From assembly GCA_020631555.1 (NCBI GenBank), contig JAHDGY010000001.1:1-45434 (forward strand): a DNA stretch of 45,434 nucleotides, in the 5' to 3' direction. Shown here one piece after another: positions 34,090-43,501 of this stretch. How positions within the stretch are numbered: the stretch's first letter is position 1; each line of letters starts with the position of its first letter. The stretch comes from Flavobacteriales bacterium. GTDB taxonomy: Bacteria > Bacteroidota > Bacteroidia > Flavobacteriales_D > Parvicellaceae. Under the pieces are notes generated by a model. That model was not told the origin of the DNA. It was given only the letters and a program-made list of their open reading frames with translations, and searched no databases. Made by a program: the position numbers and the translations under genes.

Positions 34090-37000
34090 CGCACGAGATT
34101 AACGTGACCGACTATGGTATTGTACTCCCCAGAATGGTTGGAGTACCTTATTCGCCATACATAAGTACCTATAGGAGCTATTTCTCCCTTGTAAGTCCCA
34201 TCCCATTTAGATTCTTTGCTTTTCGTTTCAAACACTACTTTTCCCCACCGATCGAATATGTGCATTTCAAAATCCCCGATATTATAAGATTTTGCGAAAA
34301 AGAACTCGTTATCCGTGCCCCCATTTGGGGTAAAAGTATTGGGCACGTATAACGTCGATTGCTGTTCAACCTTAACCTGCGTAGAATTTTTACATCCGTT
34401 TGTATCAGTTAGTGTTACGGTGTACAACATATCAAACTCGGTTGATACAATTGGATCAGAACAATCGGAACATGACAAGTAATCTGTAGGAAACCACGAA
34501 AACACCCCTGGATCACCTTGCGCCAAGAGCTGCACCGGATCATACGGAAAAACGGAATAATACTCTTTAGCATAAATGCGCGGAAGGGGATAGTGAAAAA
34601 CAGTCGATTTCAAAGTATCAACACAACCTCTTGCGTTTGTTACAAAAACAGTATAATCAAACGGAGCGCTCACCGGAAATGCATAAACTGTACTATCATC
34701 AAATCGAGAGGTCAAATCTTCTGGAGACCACGAATAACTGACACCCCCTGAAGCATATAGTAATCCTGAATCTCCAGGACAAACAGTTGGATCTGGACCC
34801 ACTACCCCAAACGGAGGCTCAACGAAAATAGTCACCGAATCGTAAACAGTATCACAAACCGTGCTGAACGCCACAATATAGGTTGTTGTTTGACTTGGAC
34901 TGGCCATCACCGAAGCTCCAGCATCAGCAGATAAACTAGCTGCAGGACGCCAATGATAATTGCTAGCGCCACTGGCCACCAATCTAATTGAACTATTTCT
35001 ACAAATACTATCGTTACTACTGATCACCGGATCAGGAAAAATAGAATCTACCTCCACAGTTACCGAATCACGAAATTCGCACCCAAAACGGGAAGTAATT
35101 TTAACAAAATAACTTGTTGTACTATCTGGACTGGCAACGACCGTACTCCCAGTGGTACCTGACAGGCTCGGATTAGCTTCCCATTCGGCTTGTCCATTGC
35201 CATCTATTGTCAGTGGCACAGAATTACCCAAACATACCAGGGTATCACTTACATTTACATCTTGAAAATCGACCACCAAAATCACATTTAAAGAATCCTT
35301 TCCACATTGATCCTTACCGACAACTTTATACGTTATGGTTTGGGGCGGCGAAGCAAGCGGATTGGAAATATCCGTTTGGCTTAGACCAGTTGATGGCGAC
35401 CATTCATAGGTATCCGCACCTGAAGCAGACAGCTGCACTTGGTCTCCCGGACAAATCGTATCCGGATGCACAACTTGAATAGAATCATTAATCAAGACAT
35501 CGACAATTAACTGAACGGTATCTGGAATTAAACAACCTAACGAATCTGAAACAATTACCGTAACAACAAAAGTTCCAGTATCCGTGTACGAATGGGAGGG
35601 ATTTACTTCGGTGGAAGTGCCTCCATCACCAAAATCCCACTCATAGACATTTTCTCCTTGACTCGAACTTTGAAACTGAACAGGATCCGGAATACAAATA
35701 ATCGGAGTTCCACTGGAAACAACCGATTCAATAGATCCCAAATCAAACTTAAAAACACCAAGATTACATCTTTCACCATTGGTTTGCGACCAAACCCCTG
35801 CCGTAGTTGGAAAATCATTATTGTAAGAACATCCCGCACAAACTGCCTGATACATAACCCCCTTTTTATCGAAGCGACTCGTTCCTCCATCCACATGCTC
35901 CCCACTGTTCGGTCCGCCAAAAAATGTCGCGTATCGCAAATTGGAAGCGTCCTCGTCCAAGACCATTATATACATATCCTTTCCGTCGGTAGTTGACTGA
36001 TATGCATCTGCTGTAATTGGCAACCCGGTTGTTGTACTTTTCTTGGCCAGATAATCTTGATTCGTTACACCTCCCCATCCTGAGATGTAGATTTGCCCAC
36101 AATTACTTACCAAAAAAGCGGAAATAGCAATATCCACTGCTCCGCTACCCCTACCAATACTTGTGGACAAAATAGACGAACCTAAATCATTTGAAAGTTT
36201 CTGAACGAATTGACCACTGTTTGCTGTTCCGTAAACACCTGCGGTCATCGGATAATTCCCTGTAGTCTGTCCGACAACAAACACATCGCCCTTATTGTCC
36301 GTTTGCACGAAATAACATTGGTCGTAACCCGCAGTACCAACGAAAGTCGATGCCGAAAGAGCCTTTGCCCCGTCATACTTAACGACGAAACCGTCGATAT
36401 AACCTCCAAAACTTGTATTAAACCCTCCATTAACAGTAAAATTGGAAGACATTGTTCCTCCGGTAACAAATACGTTGTTGTTGGCGTCAACTTGCACAGA
36501 ATAGCACGCATCGTAGTCAGAACCTCCTGCGTAGGTAGCCCAATCCAAATTTGTTAGATTTCCAGACATTTGAAAAACACATCCATCTTGACGCCCTCCT
36601 GAAGTGGCTTGCGCAGCATTTGCGGTTACAGGAAAGTCTATTGATTGAGTACAAGATGCTACCAACACATTGTCATTTGCATCTACAATAATTTCTCCGC
36701 GAAACGCGTCTCCGTAATTATAATGCAAATCTGAACCTACATTAATGCCATCGTTTCCTGTTCCTCCAACGAACGATGACCCTAGTAGACTAGTCCCTGC
36801 TTCATTCAGTTTGAGAACGACCATATCGCAACCGGTTAAATAATTAAATCCGTATCCACCTCCGATCATCAAAACCTCACCACCTCCAAAAGTTGCATCA
36901 TAAGCTCCTGTAGTAATTGGAAAATTTGAAGACCCGCTAATTCCTAAAACATACAGTTCATTTGCACTGTTGACCACCAAGCTATGGGGAATTTCACTAT

Positions 37001-38003
37001 CTGATCCGCCGATATATGTTGAGTAGATCAAATTAGTTCCAGACGCATTGAATTTAGATATCGCCATATCAATTGTGCCTTGGCCCCAAGTAGTTTGAAT
37101 TGCTCCCGTAGTAACTGGATATCCTGTTCCAAAATCGGTTCCTCCAGCATATAGGTTTCCATCATCATCATAAGTAGCGGTGCAACCAAAGTTGGTCGAT
37201 TTTGATCCAGAATAACTTGACCAGGTTAAAACGGGATCAATAATTAGTTCTTTACTGGTGTCATATCCATTAGGAAACTCAAAAGATAAAACGTTGCCAA
37301 CCAATTTGTATTTGCAAGCTATCCTGACTTTCAACCCATCCTCATCTTGATAAGCAACCGGAACCTCTTCAACCACCTCACCTACTGAAGTTATGACGAC
37401 CAGCTCGCCTTGTTTGTTAACAGCTATGCCTCTGTGCCCCTCATAACCTAAATTAATCAAATTCGGATCTGCCTGCGGGGCAACAATAAAATCGTACTTA
37501 AACCTGCCATGTACACTATATAATTTCAGATCTATCCCAGAATATATTTCTGACCTGTTGACCTCCTCACAGCTACGCACGTTACTTTTCCATCGATTGG
37601 AGTCACTACCTAAAAAGTAGTTATTGACGTGTGTAGACCTTTTAGCACCGCTATATTTAGAGGTAAAGTTACCTCCCACAAAGTTGACCTTGTACGCGTG
37701 ACTAGGAAGAACTAATTCTCCATTAATTTTTGGCAAATCCGCAGTAGATTCACCGTTATGGGCTTTAGCAATAGGACCATAATCTATCCAATGAAATAAT
37801 AGACTACTGTCTTGGACGAACAAATAGCCTCCGCCCATATCTGCTCGATAATAGAAATCCTGCTGCCACTGTCCTTCATTGGGAACAAACCACAAGCGAT
37901 CACCACCATGGCGATTTGACGCCATAACCTCTCCAAACAGACTAATTAAACCTAGGACAAGCAAAAGCTGTTGGTTGATAAAAATTCTTTTGGTTGCATC
38001 CAT
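34086..38003 (-). CDS. Giant secreted SBBP/PKD protein with T9SS type-B sorting domain (copy A)
   Basis: This has about 1305 residues from the ATG at 38003 (MDATKRIFINQQLLLVLG, signal peptide). An ATG at 38045 adds 14 residues. The order is: an N-terminal DUF7948-type domain (LWFVPNEGQWQQDFYYR to KELIIDPVLTWSSYSG); a long series of SBBP-type beta-propeller blades (NLIYSTYIGGSDSE, SSNFPITTGAYDATFGG and many similar); and a PKD domain (YEWDFGDGGTSTEVNPSHSY). About four Ig-like repeats follow, each beginning with a CPGD or similar motif and ending with a Cys. The last 87 residues are a type-B sorting domain (YVPNTFTPNGG to VGHVNLVR). It is probably displayed on the cell surface, possibly in adhesion or gliding. 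Copies B and C are paralogues. Confidence 0.85.
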   Translation of the reverse strand: MDATKRIFINQQLLLVLGLISLFGEVMASNRHGGDRLWFVPNEGQWQQDFYYRADMGGGYLFVQDSSLLFHWIDYGPIAKAHNGESTADLPKINGELVLPSHAYKVNFVGGNFTSKYSGAKRSTHVNNYFLGSDSNRWKSNVRSCEEVNRSEIYSGIDLKLYSVHGRFKYDFIVAPQADPNLINLGYEGHRGIAVNKQGELVVITSVGEVVEEVPVAYQDEDGLKVRIACKYKLVGNVLSFEFPNGYDTSKELIIDPVLTWSSYSGSKSTNFGCTATYDDDGNLYAGGTDFGTGYPVTTGAIQTTWGQGTIDMAISKFNASGTNLIYSTYIGGSDSEIPHSLVVNSANELYVLGISGSSNFPITTGAYDATFGGGEVLMIGGGYGFNYLTGCDMVVLKLNEAGTSLLGSSFVGGTGNDGINVGSDLHYNYGDAFRGEIIVDANDNVLVASCTQSIDFPVTANAAQATSGGRQDGCVFQMSGNLTNLDWATYAGGSDYDACYSVQVDANNNVFVTGGTMSSNFTVNGGFNTSFGGYIDGFVVKYDGAKALSASTFVGTAGYDQCYFVQTDNKGDVFVVGQTTGNYPMTAGVYGTANSGQFVQKLSNDLGSSILSTSIGRGSGAVDIAISAFLVSNCGQIYISGWGGVTNQDYLAKKSTTTGLPITADAYQSTTDGKDMYIMVLDEDASNLRYATFFGGPNSGEHVDGGTSRFDKKGVMYQAVCAGCSYNNDFPTTAGVWSQTNGERCNLGVFKFDLGSIESVVSSGTPIICIPDPVQFQSSSQGENVYEWDFGDGGTSTEVNPSHSYTDTGTFVVTVIVSDSLGCLIPDTVQLIVDVLINDSIQVVHPDTICPGDQVQLSASGADTYEWSPSTGLSQTDISNPLASPPQTITYKVVGKDQCGKDSLNVILVVDFQDVNVSDTLVCLGNSVPLTIDGNGQAEWEANPSLSGTTGSTVVASPDSTTSYFVKITSRFGCEFRDSVTVEVDSIFPDPVISSNDSICRNSSIRLVASGASNYHWRPAASLSADAGASVMASPSQTTTYIVAFSTVCDTVYDSVTIFVEPPFGVVGPDPTVCPGDSGLLYASGGVSYSWSPEDLTSRFDDSTVYAFPVSAPFDYTVFVTNARGCVDTLKSTVFHYPLPRIYAKEYYSVFPYDPVQLLAQGDPGVFSWFPTDYLSCSDCSDPIVSTEFDMLYTVTLTDTNGCKNSTQVKVEQQSTLYVPNTFTPNGGTDNEFFFAKSYNIGDFEMHIFDRWGKVVFETKSKESKWDGTYKGEIAPIGTYVWRIRYSNHSGEYNTIVGHVNLVR

Positions 38004-38072
38004 AATACTGCAAGATAAAGTTTTTATTATTAGCAACAAAGCCATATGAAACTCAACCCGAACAATTTAACC

Positions 38073-38091
38073 AAAAAAAAAAAAAAAAAAA
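38073..38091. repeat. 19-base poly-A tract upstream of giant gene A
   Basis: An uninterrupted run of 19 A (T on the coding strand) begins 70 bp upstream of the start at 38003. Such long homopolymers are prone to slippage; the location fits a promoter or leader. Confidence 0.9.
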
Positions 38092-38382
38092 TATTCTTTT
38101 GCGAAAGCAAATAAGGATCAAACCCTTCAGCAAATCATAAGCTATCTTAGGACATTAACATGTCCAATTAGTGACTTTGTGTTGTATGCATGATCTGAAT
38201 AAACAATTTTCCAGACGTAAGAGTCTTGCTGAACAATTTGACCCAAATATGTCCCAGGGCAAAATATGCCCCCAAAAGCAAAAAATCACAAAAAACAATC
38301 TGCTAGTTCTCGAAAAAGAAAGCAGTTAAAAAGCCACACTAAAGAGTTTCCAAAATATCAATCTGAATTATTCAAAGGTCTC

Positions 38383-38419
38383 GCTTAATTATAGTGTCCA
38401 GATAAAGGTAGAAGATCCA
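38383..38419 (-). repeat. Solo terminal inverted repeat related to the IS3 element at 24.8 kb
   Basis: Read on the minus strand from 38419, this 37-bp stretch matches the left end at 24817-24852 at about 32 positions, including the block TGGACACTATAATTAAGC with one difference. No transposase is attached. It shows a second insertion of the same family followed by loss of the body. Confidence 0.8.
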
Positions 38420-38681
38420 GTTGGAAACTCCTTTCCATTTCAGACACACTCTTCTGGACGGGTATCCGGATTTAAGATAAAGACGACAACCAAATTCAAT
38501 AGTTACTCTATCGGCAATAACACCCGTCTTGTCGAACTAAAAAAAATCCAACATATAATCTTGAAATAACTGATCTTTAGATGTTAATTTCAACAATCAA
38601 CAAAAACCAGAATTAGGTTAGTCTAAAATCTGACTGAAAAACCAAATTTTTACGATCCAACCAAATTAACTCCCAACACCA

Positions 38682-41600
38682 CTATCTTAGCACGTTCACA
38701 TATCCTTTCAACGTTTTTTGATTGTTGTTGTGATCTCCATAATTGACAACCCAAACGAATGTATCTTGTGGAACCGGTTCACCTAGATAAGTACCATCCC
38801 ACATATACTCAGGATCACCTGACTCAAAAACCAATAGACCCCATCGATCAAAAATTCTTAAACGGAATGAACTAATGCTAAGGGTAGAGACATAAAACTC
38901 ATCGTTATCACCATCTGCATTTGGTGTAAACGTATTAGGAACAAAAATCGCTGATTCTTGCCTGATAAAAATTTCGCCCCGAGTATTGCAACCAAACTTA
39001 TTACGTGCCCGAAACATGTATGTTATGTCCTCCTCTGGGGTAGAAATAGGATTTGGACAATCAGAACAAGACAAATAATCCCTTGGAGCCCAAAGAACCG
39101 AATAACTTGAATCGAATCCAGTGACTATCTGCACTTGACCTCCTGGAAATATTGAATATAGTGACGGACCATTTAGAAATGGTTCTACATGGTGATGTAC
39201 GGTAGCAAATGTAGTATCAATGCACCCGCGATTACTTTCTATTTGAACCTCATAATCATACGGCACCCAAGGAACTTGCGTTTTTAAAGTTGAATCATCA
39301 ACTTGACGACTATATTGGTCCAATATCCACAAGATACTTTGCCCCCCTTCAGCGCGAAGAACGGCAGAATCTCCGGGACAAACAGTATCGTTAAAAACAA
39401 TTCCTTTGTACCTTTCAATTATTACTGTTACCGAATCAAAAGCCGTTCCACAAACCTGGTCTACAGCAACAATATAAGTGGTATTAGAATCTGGCTTAGC
39501 CAGCAACTGAGACCCGGTTATACTGGACAAACCATGAGAAGGAGACCACAGATAATCTGTTCCCCCACGCGCCCAAAGTTTAAATGTTCCTCCAGGACAA
39601 ATAGTATCACCCGCACAAATGGTTATTACCGAGTCATGATACATTGTAATGGAAATTGTATCCAGAATTTCGCACCCATTAATAGTCGTTATCTTAACAC
39701 CATAGTCTGCATCAGCGGTGGGATTAACAACTATAGATTGACCCGCACTACCTCCAACAATTGCCGCACCAGACCATTGATAAGTCGCGCCCCCCTCTGC
39801 AGTCAACACCGCCTGATCTCCGGGACAAATTACTGTATCTCCATACGCTTCAGCCTCGTCGGAGGCAAAACTGAGTTTAACACTCCCCGTATCCCTACCA
39901 CAGTAACCTTGGGCATAAACGGTATAAACGATACTCGAATCTGGAAAACTTATCGGATCTGCGATTGAATCACTGTTGAGCCAAACACCTGGAGACCAAT
40001 GATATTTATCACCGCCTTGTGCTAATAACTGAACTGTATCACCCTGACAAAAGATAGTATCCGGGTTAAGGACTAAAAAATCACCTTCCTTGATTTTTAC
40101 CACACTGCTTGACGTATCTGGTTGAAGGCAACCAGTAGAATCAGAAACAATAAGCGTAACAACATAAAGTGCAGAATCGGTGTAAGCGTGAACCGGCTGA
40201 AATTCACTGGATGTATTTCCATCTCCAAAATCCCAATGATATGTATTACCTCCACTGCTGCTATTTGAAAACTTAATCGAATCGTTGATACATACCTCAA
40301 CATCTGTCACAGCAAACACGGCATTCGTTGATGCTAAATTAAATTTGAAAACAGCCATGTTGCACTGCAGGTAACCACTAGTAGTTGACCATGATCCTGA
40401 AGTTGTTGGAAAATCATCCTGTACTCCGCAGGCTGCGCAAACGGACTGATACATGTAACCATTTTTATCAAATCGACTTGTTCCACCGTCTACATGATCA
40501 GCAGAATTGGAACCACCAATAAATGAACCATACATCAGAGAAGTGGCATCCTTATCCAATAACATTAAATAAATATCACTTCCATCCGTAGTCGATTGAA
40601 ATGCATCCGCAGTTGTAGGCATGTTATATGTATCACCTCCTCCCCCAGGAAAACCGAGCGAATTTGTGTTACCCCCCCAGCCAGATATATAGATATAATC
40701 ACAATCGCTAACCAAAAATGCAGATGGAACAATTTGAGGCGAACCAGCGCCTTTACCAACACATGTTGACATTAGGGAGGTACCCAAATCATTAGAAAAC
40801 TTATGAAGGAAAAGACCACTATTTGGAGTTCCGTAGACATTCGCGGTCATTGGATAATTTCCTGAAGTTTGACCCAAAACAAAAACCTCGTCCTTCTTGT
40901 TTACCTGCACGAAAAAACACAAATCATCACCCGGAGTTCCAACAAACGTTCCAGTTGAATAGGAGCCATTGCCACCACTCAATTTTACCACATAACCAGA
41001 AATTTGCCCTCCAGCAAAATTGGTTTGTTGACCATTGTTTAATTTCCATGTGGTGGACATTGAAGCCCCAGAAACTAATGCATCTCCATTTGAATCGAAT
41101 TGCATTCCAAACCCAACATCGGGCTTGTCTCCCCCAACGAATGTCGACCAAATGATGCTTGATAAATCAGAAGTTAGTTTTACTACACATCCATCTATTT
41201 TACCTCCAAAATTATTTTGAAAAGCCCCAGCAGTTGTTGGAAAATCCGAAGAAAAAGTACAAGATGTGAACGCTACGTCTTCATTTGCATCCAACACTAT
41301 TTCGCCACGAAATGTATCGCCATAATTGTAGTTTAAATCGGAATCTATATTTACTCCATCATTTTCTTTTCCACCTAAATAGGTGCTGGCCGATAACGCC
41401 GTTCCATCGACGCTAAATTTACAGACCACCAAATCTACTCCGCCAAGGAAATCAGGCCCCATACCACTACCCCAACTCGGAAAGTACGAAGGCCCACCGT
41501 TAAAACTGGTATCATAAGCACTTGCAGTTGTCGGGAAATTATTAGAACTCGTTGTTCCAAGAATGTACAGTTCCCCAGAACTATTTACAACCATACTTTG

Positions 41601-42587
41601 GATCATTTCTGCTTTTGTTCCGCCCAAATAAGTCGAGTAAATAAGTGACGTTCCGTCCGCAGAGAATTTGGAAATAGCTATGTCTGTTTCTCCTTGACCG
41701 AACGCAGTTTGATAAGCACCTGTAGTTACAGGATAACCAACACCATAACATATTCCTCCGCCATACAAATTACCATTCTGATCATAAGTAGCGGTACAAC
41801 CAAAATTCATTGCCGTTGCCCCTGAAAAACTTGACCAAGACATAATCGGATCAATTACCAGCTCCTTCGACTCATCATATCCTTTAGGAAACTTAAAACC
41901 CAAAACTCCATTTCTTAGAGTATATTCACACGGTACTTTAACCATCAATCCGTCTTGTCTTTGGTACGCTATCGGCGGAGCCTCAAACATATTTCCTATT
42001 GAAGTTTGCACCACCAACTCGCCCGCTTCGTTGATAAATAAACCTTCTTGACCCTGAAACTTAAGTTTAACATGATCCGGGTTTGCGCCTGGAGCAACAA
42101 TAAAATCATATTTTATTTGCCCATGAACGCTAAACAGCTTGAAATCTATTCCTTTGTATACATTTGGACGCAGCAAATTTCCATACCCATAAACTCCCAT
42201 AGCCCATTGACTTTTTTCGTTCCCCAAAAAATAGTTGTAGTACTGTTCCGATTTATTCGAACATATAAATGGAGCATTGACATTTGCGTCGACTAGCTCT
42301 ACTTCATAGGAATGACTGTAAATCCACTTCGGCGGATTATTAAATGCGCTGGTATCGCCGGTGTGCATTTTCACAATCGGATCCATATCGACATGCTGAA
42401 ATATCAAGCGGTTCTTTTCCACATATAATTTCCCTCCCTTTATAGCCGTTTGATACTTCACATTTGGATGCCATTGCCCCAGATTAGGGATATATAAAAT
42501 TGACGATTTGTGCTCGATGGCATCACACCACCCACACATAACCAAATTCAAAAAAGTCAGTAATAAAACCTGTTTATAACTCCTCAT
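38682..42587 (-). CDS. Giant secreted SBBP/PKD protein with T9SS type-B sorting domain (copy B)
   Basis: This has about 1301 residues from the ATG at 42587 (MRSYKQVLLLTFLNLVMC, signal peptide). The ATG at 42605 would add six residues. It has the same architecture as copy A: an N-terminal DUF7948-type domain (LYIPNLGQWHPNVKYQ to KELVIDPIMSWSSFSG); SBBP-type blades (SLIYSTYLGGTKAEM, SSNNFPTTASAYDTSF and others); a PKD domain (YHWDFGDGNTSSEFQPVHAY); Ig-like repeats with VICPGDQAVL and similar; and an 87-residue type-B sorting domain (FVPNTFTPNADGDNDE to KGYVNVLR). It is intact. It is probably exported and attached at the surface. The ligand is unknown. Confidence 0.85.
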   Translation of the reverse strand: MRSYKQVLLLTFLNLVMCGWCDAIEHKSSILYIPNLGQWHPNVKYQTAIKGGKLYVEKNRLIFQHVDMDPIVKMHTGDTSAFNNPPKWIYSHSYEVELVDANVNAPFICSNKSEQYYNYFLGNEKSQWAMGVYGYGNLLRPNVYKGIDFKLFSVHGQIKYDFIVAPGANPDHVKLKFQGQEGLFINEAGELVVQTSIGNMFEAPPIAYQRQDGLMVKVPCEYTLRNGVLGFKFPKGYDESKELVIDPIMSWSSFSGATAMNFGCTATYDQNGNLYGGGICYGVGYPVTTGAYQTAFGQGETDIAISKFSADGTSLIYSTYLGGTKAEMIQSMVVNSSGELYILGTTSSNNFPTTASAYDTSFNGGPSYFPSWGSGMGPDFLGGVDLVVCKFSVDGTALSASTYLGGKENDGVNIDSDLNYNYGDTFRGEIVLDANEDVAFTSCTFSSDFPTTAGAFQNNFGGKIDGCVVKLTSDLSSIIWSTFVGGDKPDVGFGMQFDSNGDALVSGASMSTTWKLNNGQQTNFAGGQISGYVVKLSGGNGSYSTGTFVGTPGDDLCFFVQVNKKDEVFVLGQTSGNYPMTANVYGTPNSGLFLHKFSNDLGTSLMSTCVGKGAGSPQIVPSAFLVSDCDYIYISGWGGNTNSLGFPGGGGDTYNMPTTADAFQSTTDGSDIYLMLLDKDATSLMYGSFIGGSNSADHVDGGTSRFDKNGYMYQSVCAACGVQDDFPTTSGSWSTTSGYLQCNMAVFKFNLASTNAVFAVTDVEVCINDSIKFSNSSSGGNTYHWDFGDGNTSSEFQPVHAYTDSALYVVTLIVSDSTGCLQPDTSSSVVKIKEGDFLVLNPDTIFCQGDTVQLLAQGGDKYHWSPGVWLNSDSIADPISFPDSSIVYTVYAQGYCGRDTGSVKLSFASDEAEAYGDTVICPGDQAVLTAEGGATYQWSGAAIVGGSAGQSIVVNPTADADYGVKITTINGCEILDTISITMYHDSVITICAGDTICPGGTFKLWARGGTDYLWSPSHGLSSITGSQLLAKPDSNTTYIVAVDQVCGTAFDSVTVIIERYKGIVFNDTVCPGDSAVLRAEGGQSILWILDQYSRQVDDSTLKTQVPWVPYDYEVQIESNRGCIDTTFATVHHHVEPFLNGPSLYSIFPGGQVQIVTGFDSSYSVLWAPRDYLSCSDCPNPISTPEEDITYMFRARNKFGCNTRGEIFIRQESAIFVPNTFTPNADGDNDEFYVSTLSISSFRLRIFDRWGLLVFESGDPEYMWDGTYLGEPVPQDTFVWVVNYGDHNNNQKTLKGYVNVLR

Positions 42588-42853
42588 ACAGATAATAATT
42601 TGCAATTAGGTACAAAATCTAAGCAACTGCTCAATTCTTTATTTACGCGGTAAAACGTTTATTTAGGTAAATTTTCATGACGGATTGAAGGCTGTCTAAA
42701 ATACTGAATTAATGACGAAGATCGACGTATAAGGTTGCTTTTACGACGAATTAAATGTTTATAAGGATCAATACCTCAAAAACAATCAGTTGATTTTCAG
42801 CAAATTCAATTCGGAATCGACGTTGTTTTTTTTGAGCTAAGCGGCAATTTTTT

Positions 42854-43381
42854 TTATCTGAGCACTAACACCTGACCTTCGAGAGATTTGAAATCAATTC
42901 CCTAGTATACATCGCGTTTTTCAATAAAATTATAGCCTCGAACTTGACTAACCCAACCCTCAGGATCATTCCCAAAAAAGTAATTATAAGTATGTGTCGA
43001 AGGTTTACCTGCAGTGTATTTGGCGTTGGCGTTGACCCCAACAAAATTCACCGCGTATACATTCCGCGTAATAAGACTTGAAGTGTTCTTCTTCCAAGTC
43101 GAATCACCAATATGCATTTTACTAATGCGATCGGAATCAACCCACTGAAACAACAACCTGTTATTCTCTACGTACAAATTCCCACCACCAATATTTGATT
43201 TAAACTGAACGTGCTCATTCCACTGCCCTTTATTAGGAATCAACCAAATTGGGTTATTCGACTCATTAGAAAAACTATAGCAAACAACCAATTGAAAAAA
43301 AACAGAGACAATTAGCGATAATTTCGCCAATCTACTACTCAACCACACAAATAAGAATCGAAAAACTGTTACTGCATGCAA
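42854..43381 (-). pseudogene. Giant SBBP/PKD protein copy C, collapsed to its two ends
   Basis: The frame from 43381 opens with a signal-like N-terminus and then the same DUF7948-type start as copies A and B (IWLIPNKGQWNEHVQFKS, GGGNLYVENNRLLFQWVD). At 42902-42904 a TAG interrupts RDVY-stop-GIDFK, where copy B has VYKGIDFK, so the stop probably replaced a Lys codon. Right after GIDFK the frame reads SLEGQVLVLR and stops at 42854-42856. That is the kind of ending seen in type-B sorting domains (compare KGYVNVLR and VGHVNLVR). So about 1100 residues were lost between the two ends. It is dead as written. Confidence 0.85.
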
Positions 43382-43466
43382 TAGTACCGATTAATAATGT
43401 TCAACTAATTATGAATTAGTTATCGGACAAAATTCATTTGGATACGGTACTCCGCTATAAAAAAAC

Positions 43467-43474
43467 TACTTTTG
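43467..43474 (+). promoter_or_regulatory. Bacteroidota -7 promoter box (TACTTTTG)
   Basis: This is an exact TAnnTTTG match, 27 bases before the ATG of the purF-like gene. A TTTG at 43437-43440 is farther upstream than the usual -33 spacing. Confidence 0.55.
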
Positions 43475-43501
43475 CACAACGGTTAAAGCCAGTTGTAAAA
43501 T

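Larger units (their letters stand above)
38004..38681. other. Gap between giant paralogues A and B
   Basis: No sizeable gene is seen. It contains a 19-base A run (38073-38091), a solo IS3-type end (38383-38419), and a short frame at 38186-38329 on the plus strand (47 residues, MHDLNKQFSRRKSLAEQF onward). I cannot assign that frame and would not count it as a gene. A 6-bp inverted repeat, GGACAT/ATGTCC, lies at 38150-38165. Confidence 0.5.

Noticed and set aside
38186-38329. 47-residue plus-strand frame as a small gene
   Set aside because: There is no recognisable family, ribosome-binding context or conserved neighbour, and it lies in a gap with IS debris. Chance is the simplest explanation.
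34086-42587. CRISPR or other short regularly spaced DNA repeats in the giant genes
   Set aside because: The periodicity is at protein level (SBBP blades, Ig-like repeats) and the DNA is diverged. No identical spaced repeats are visible.
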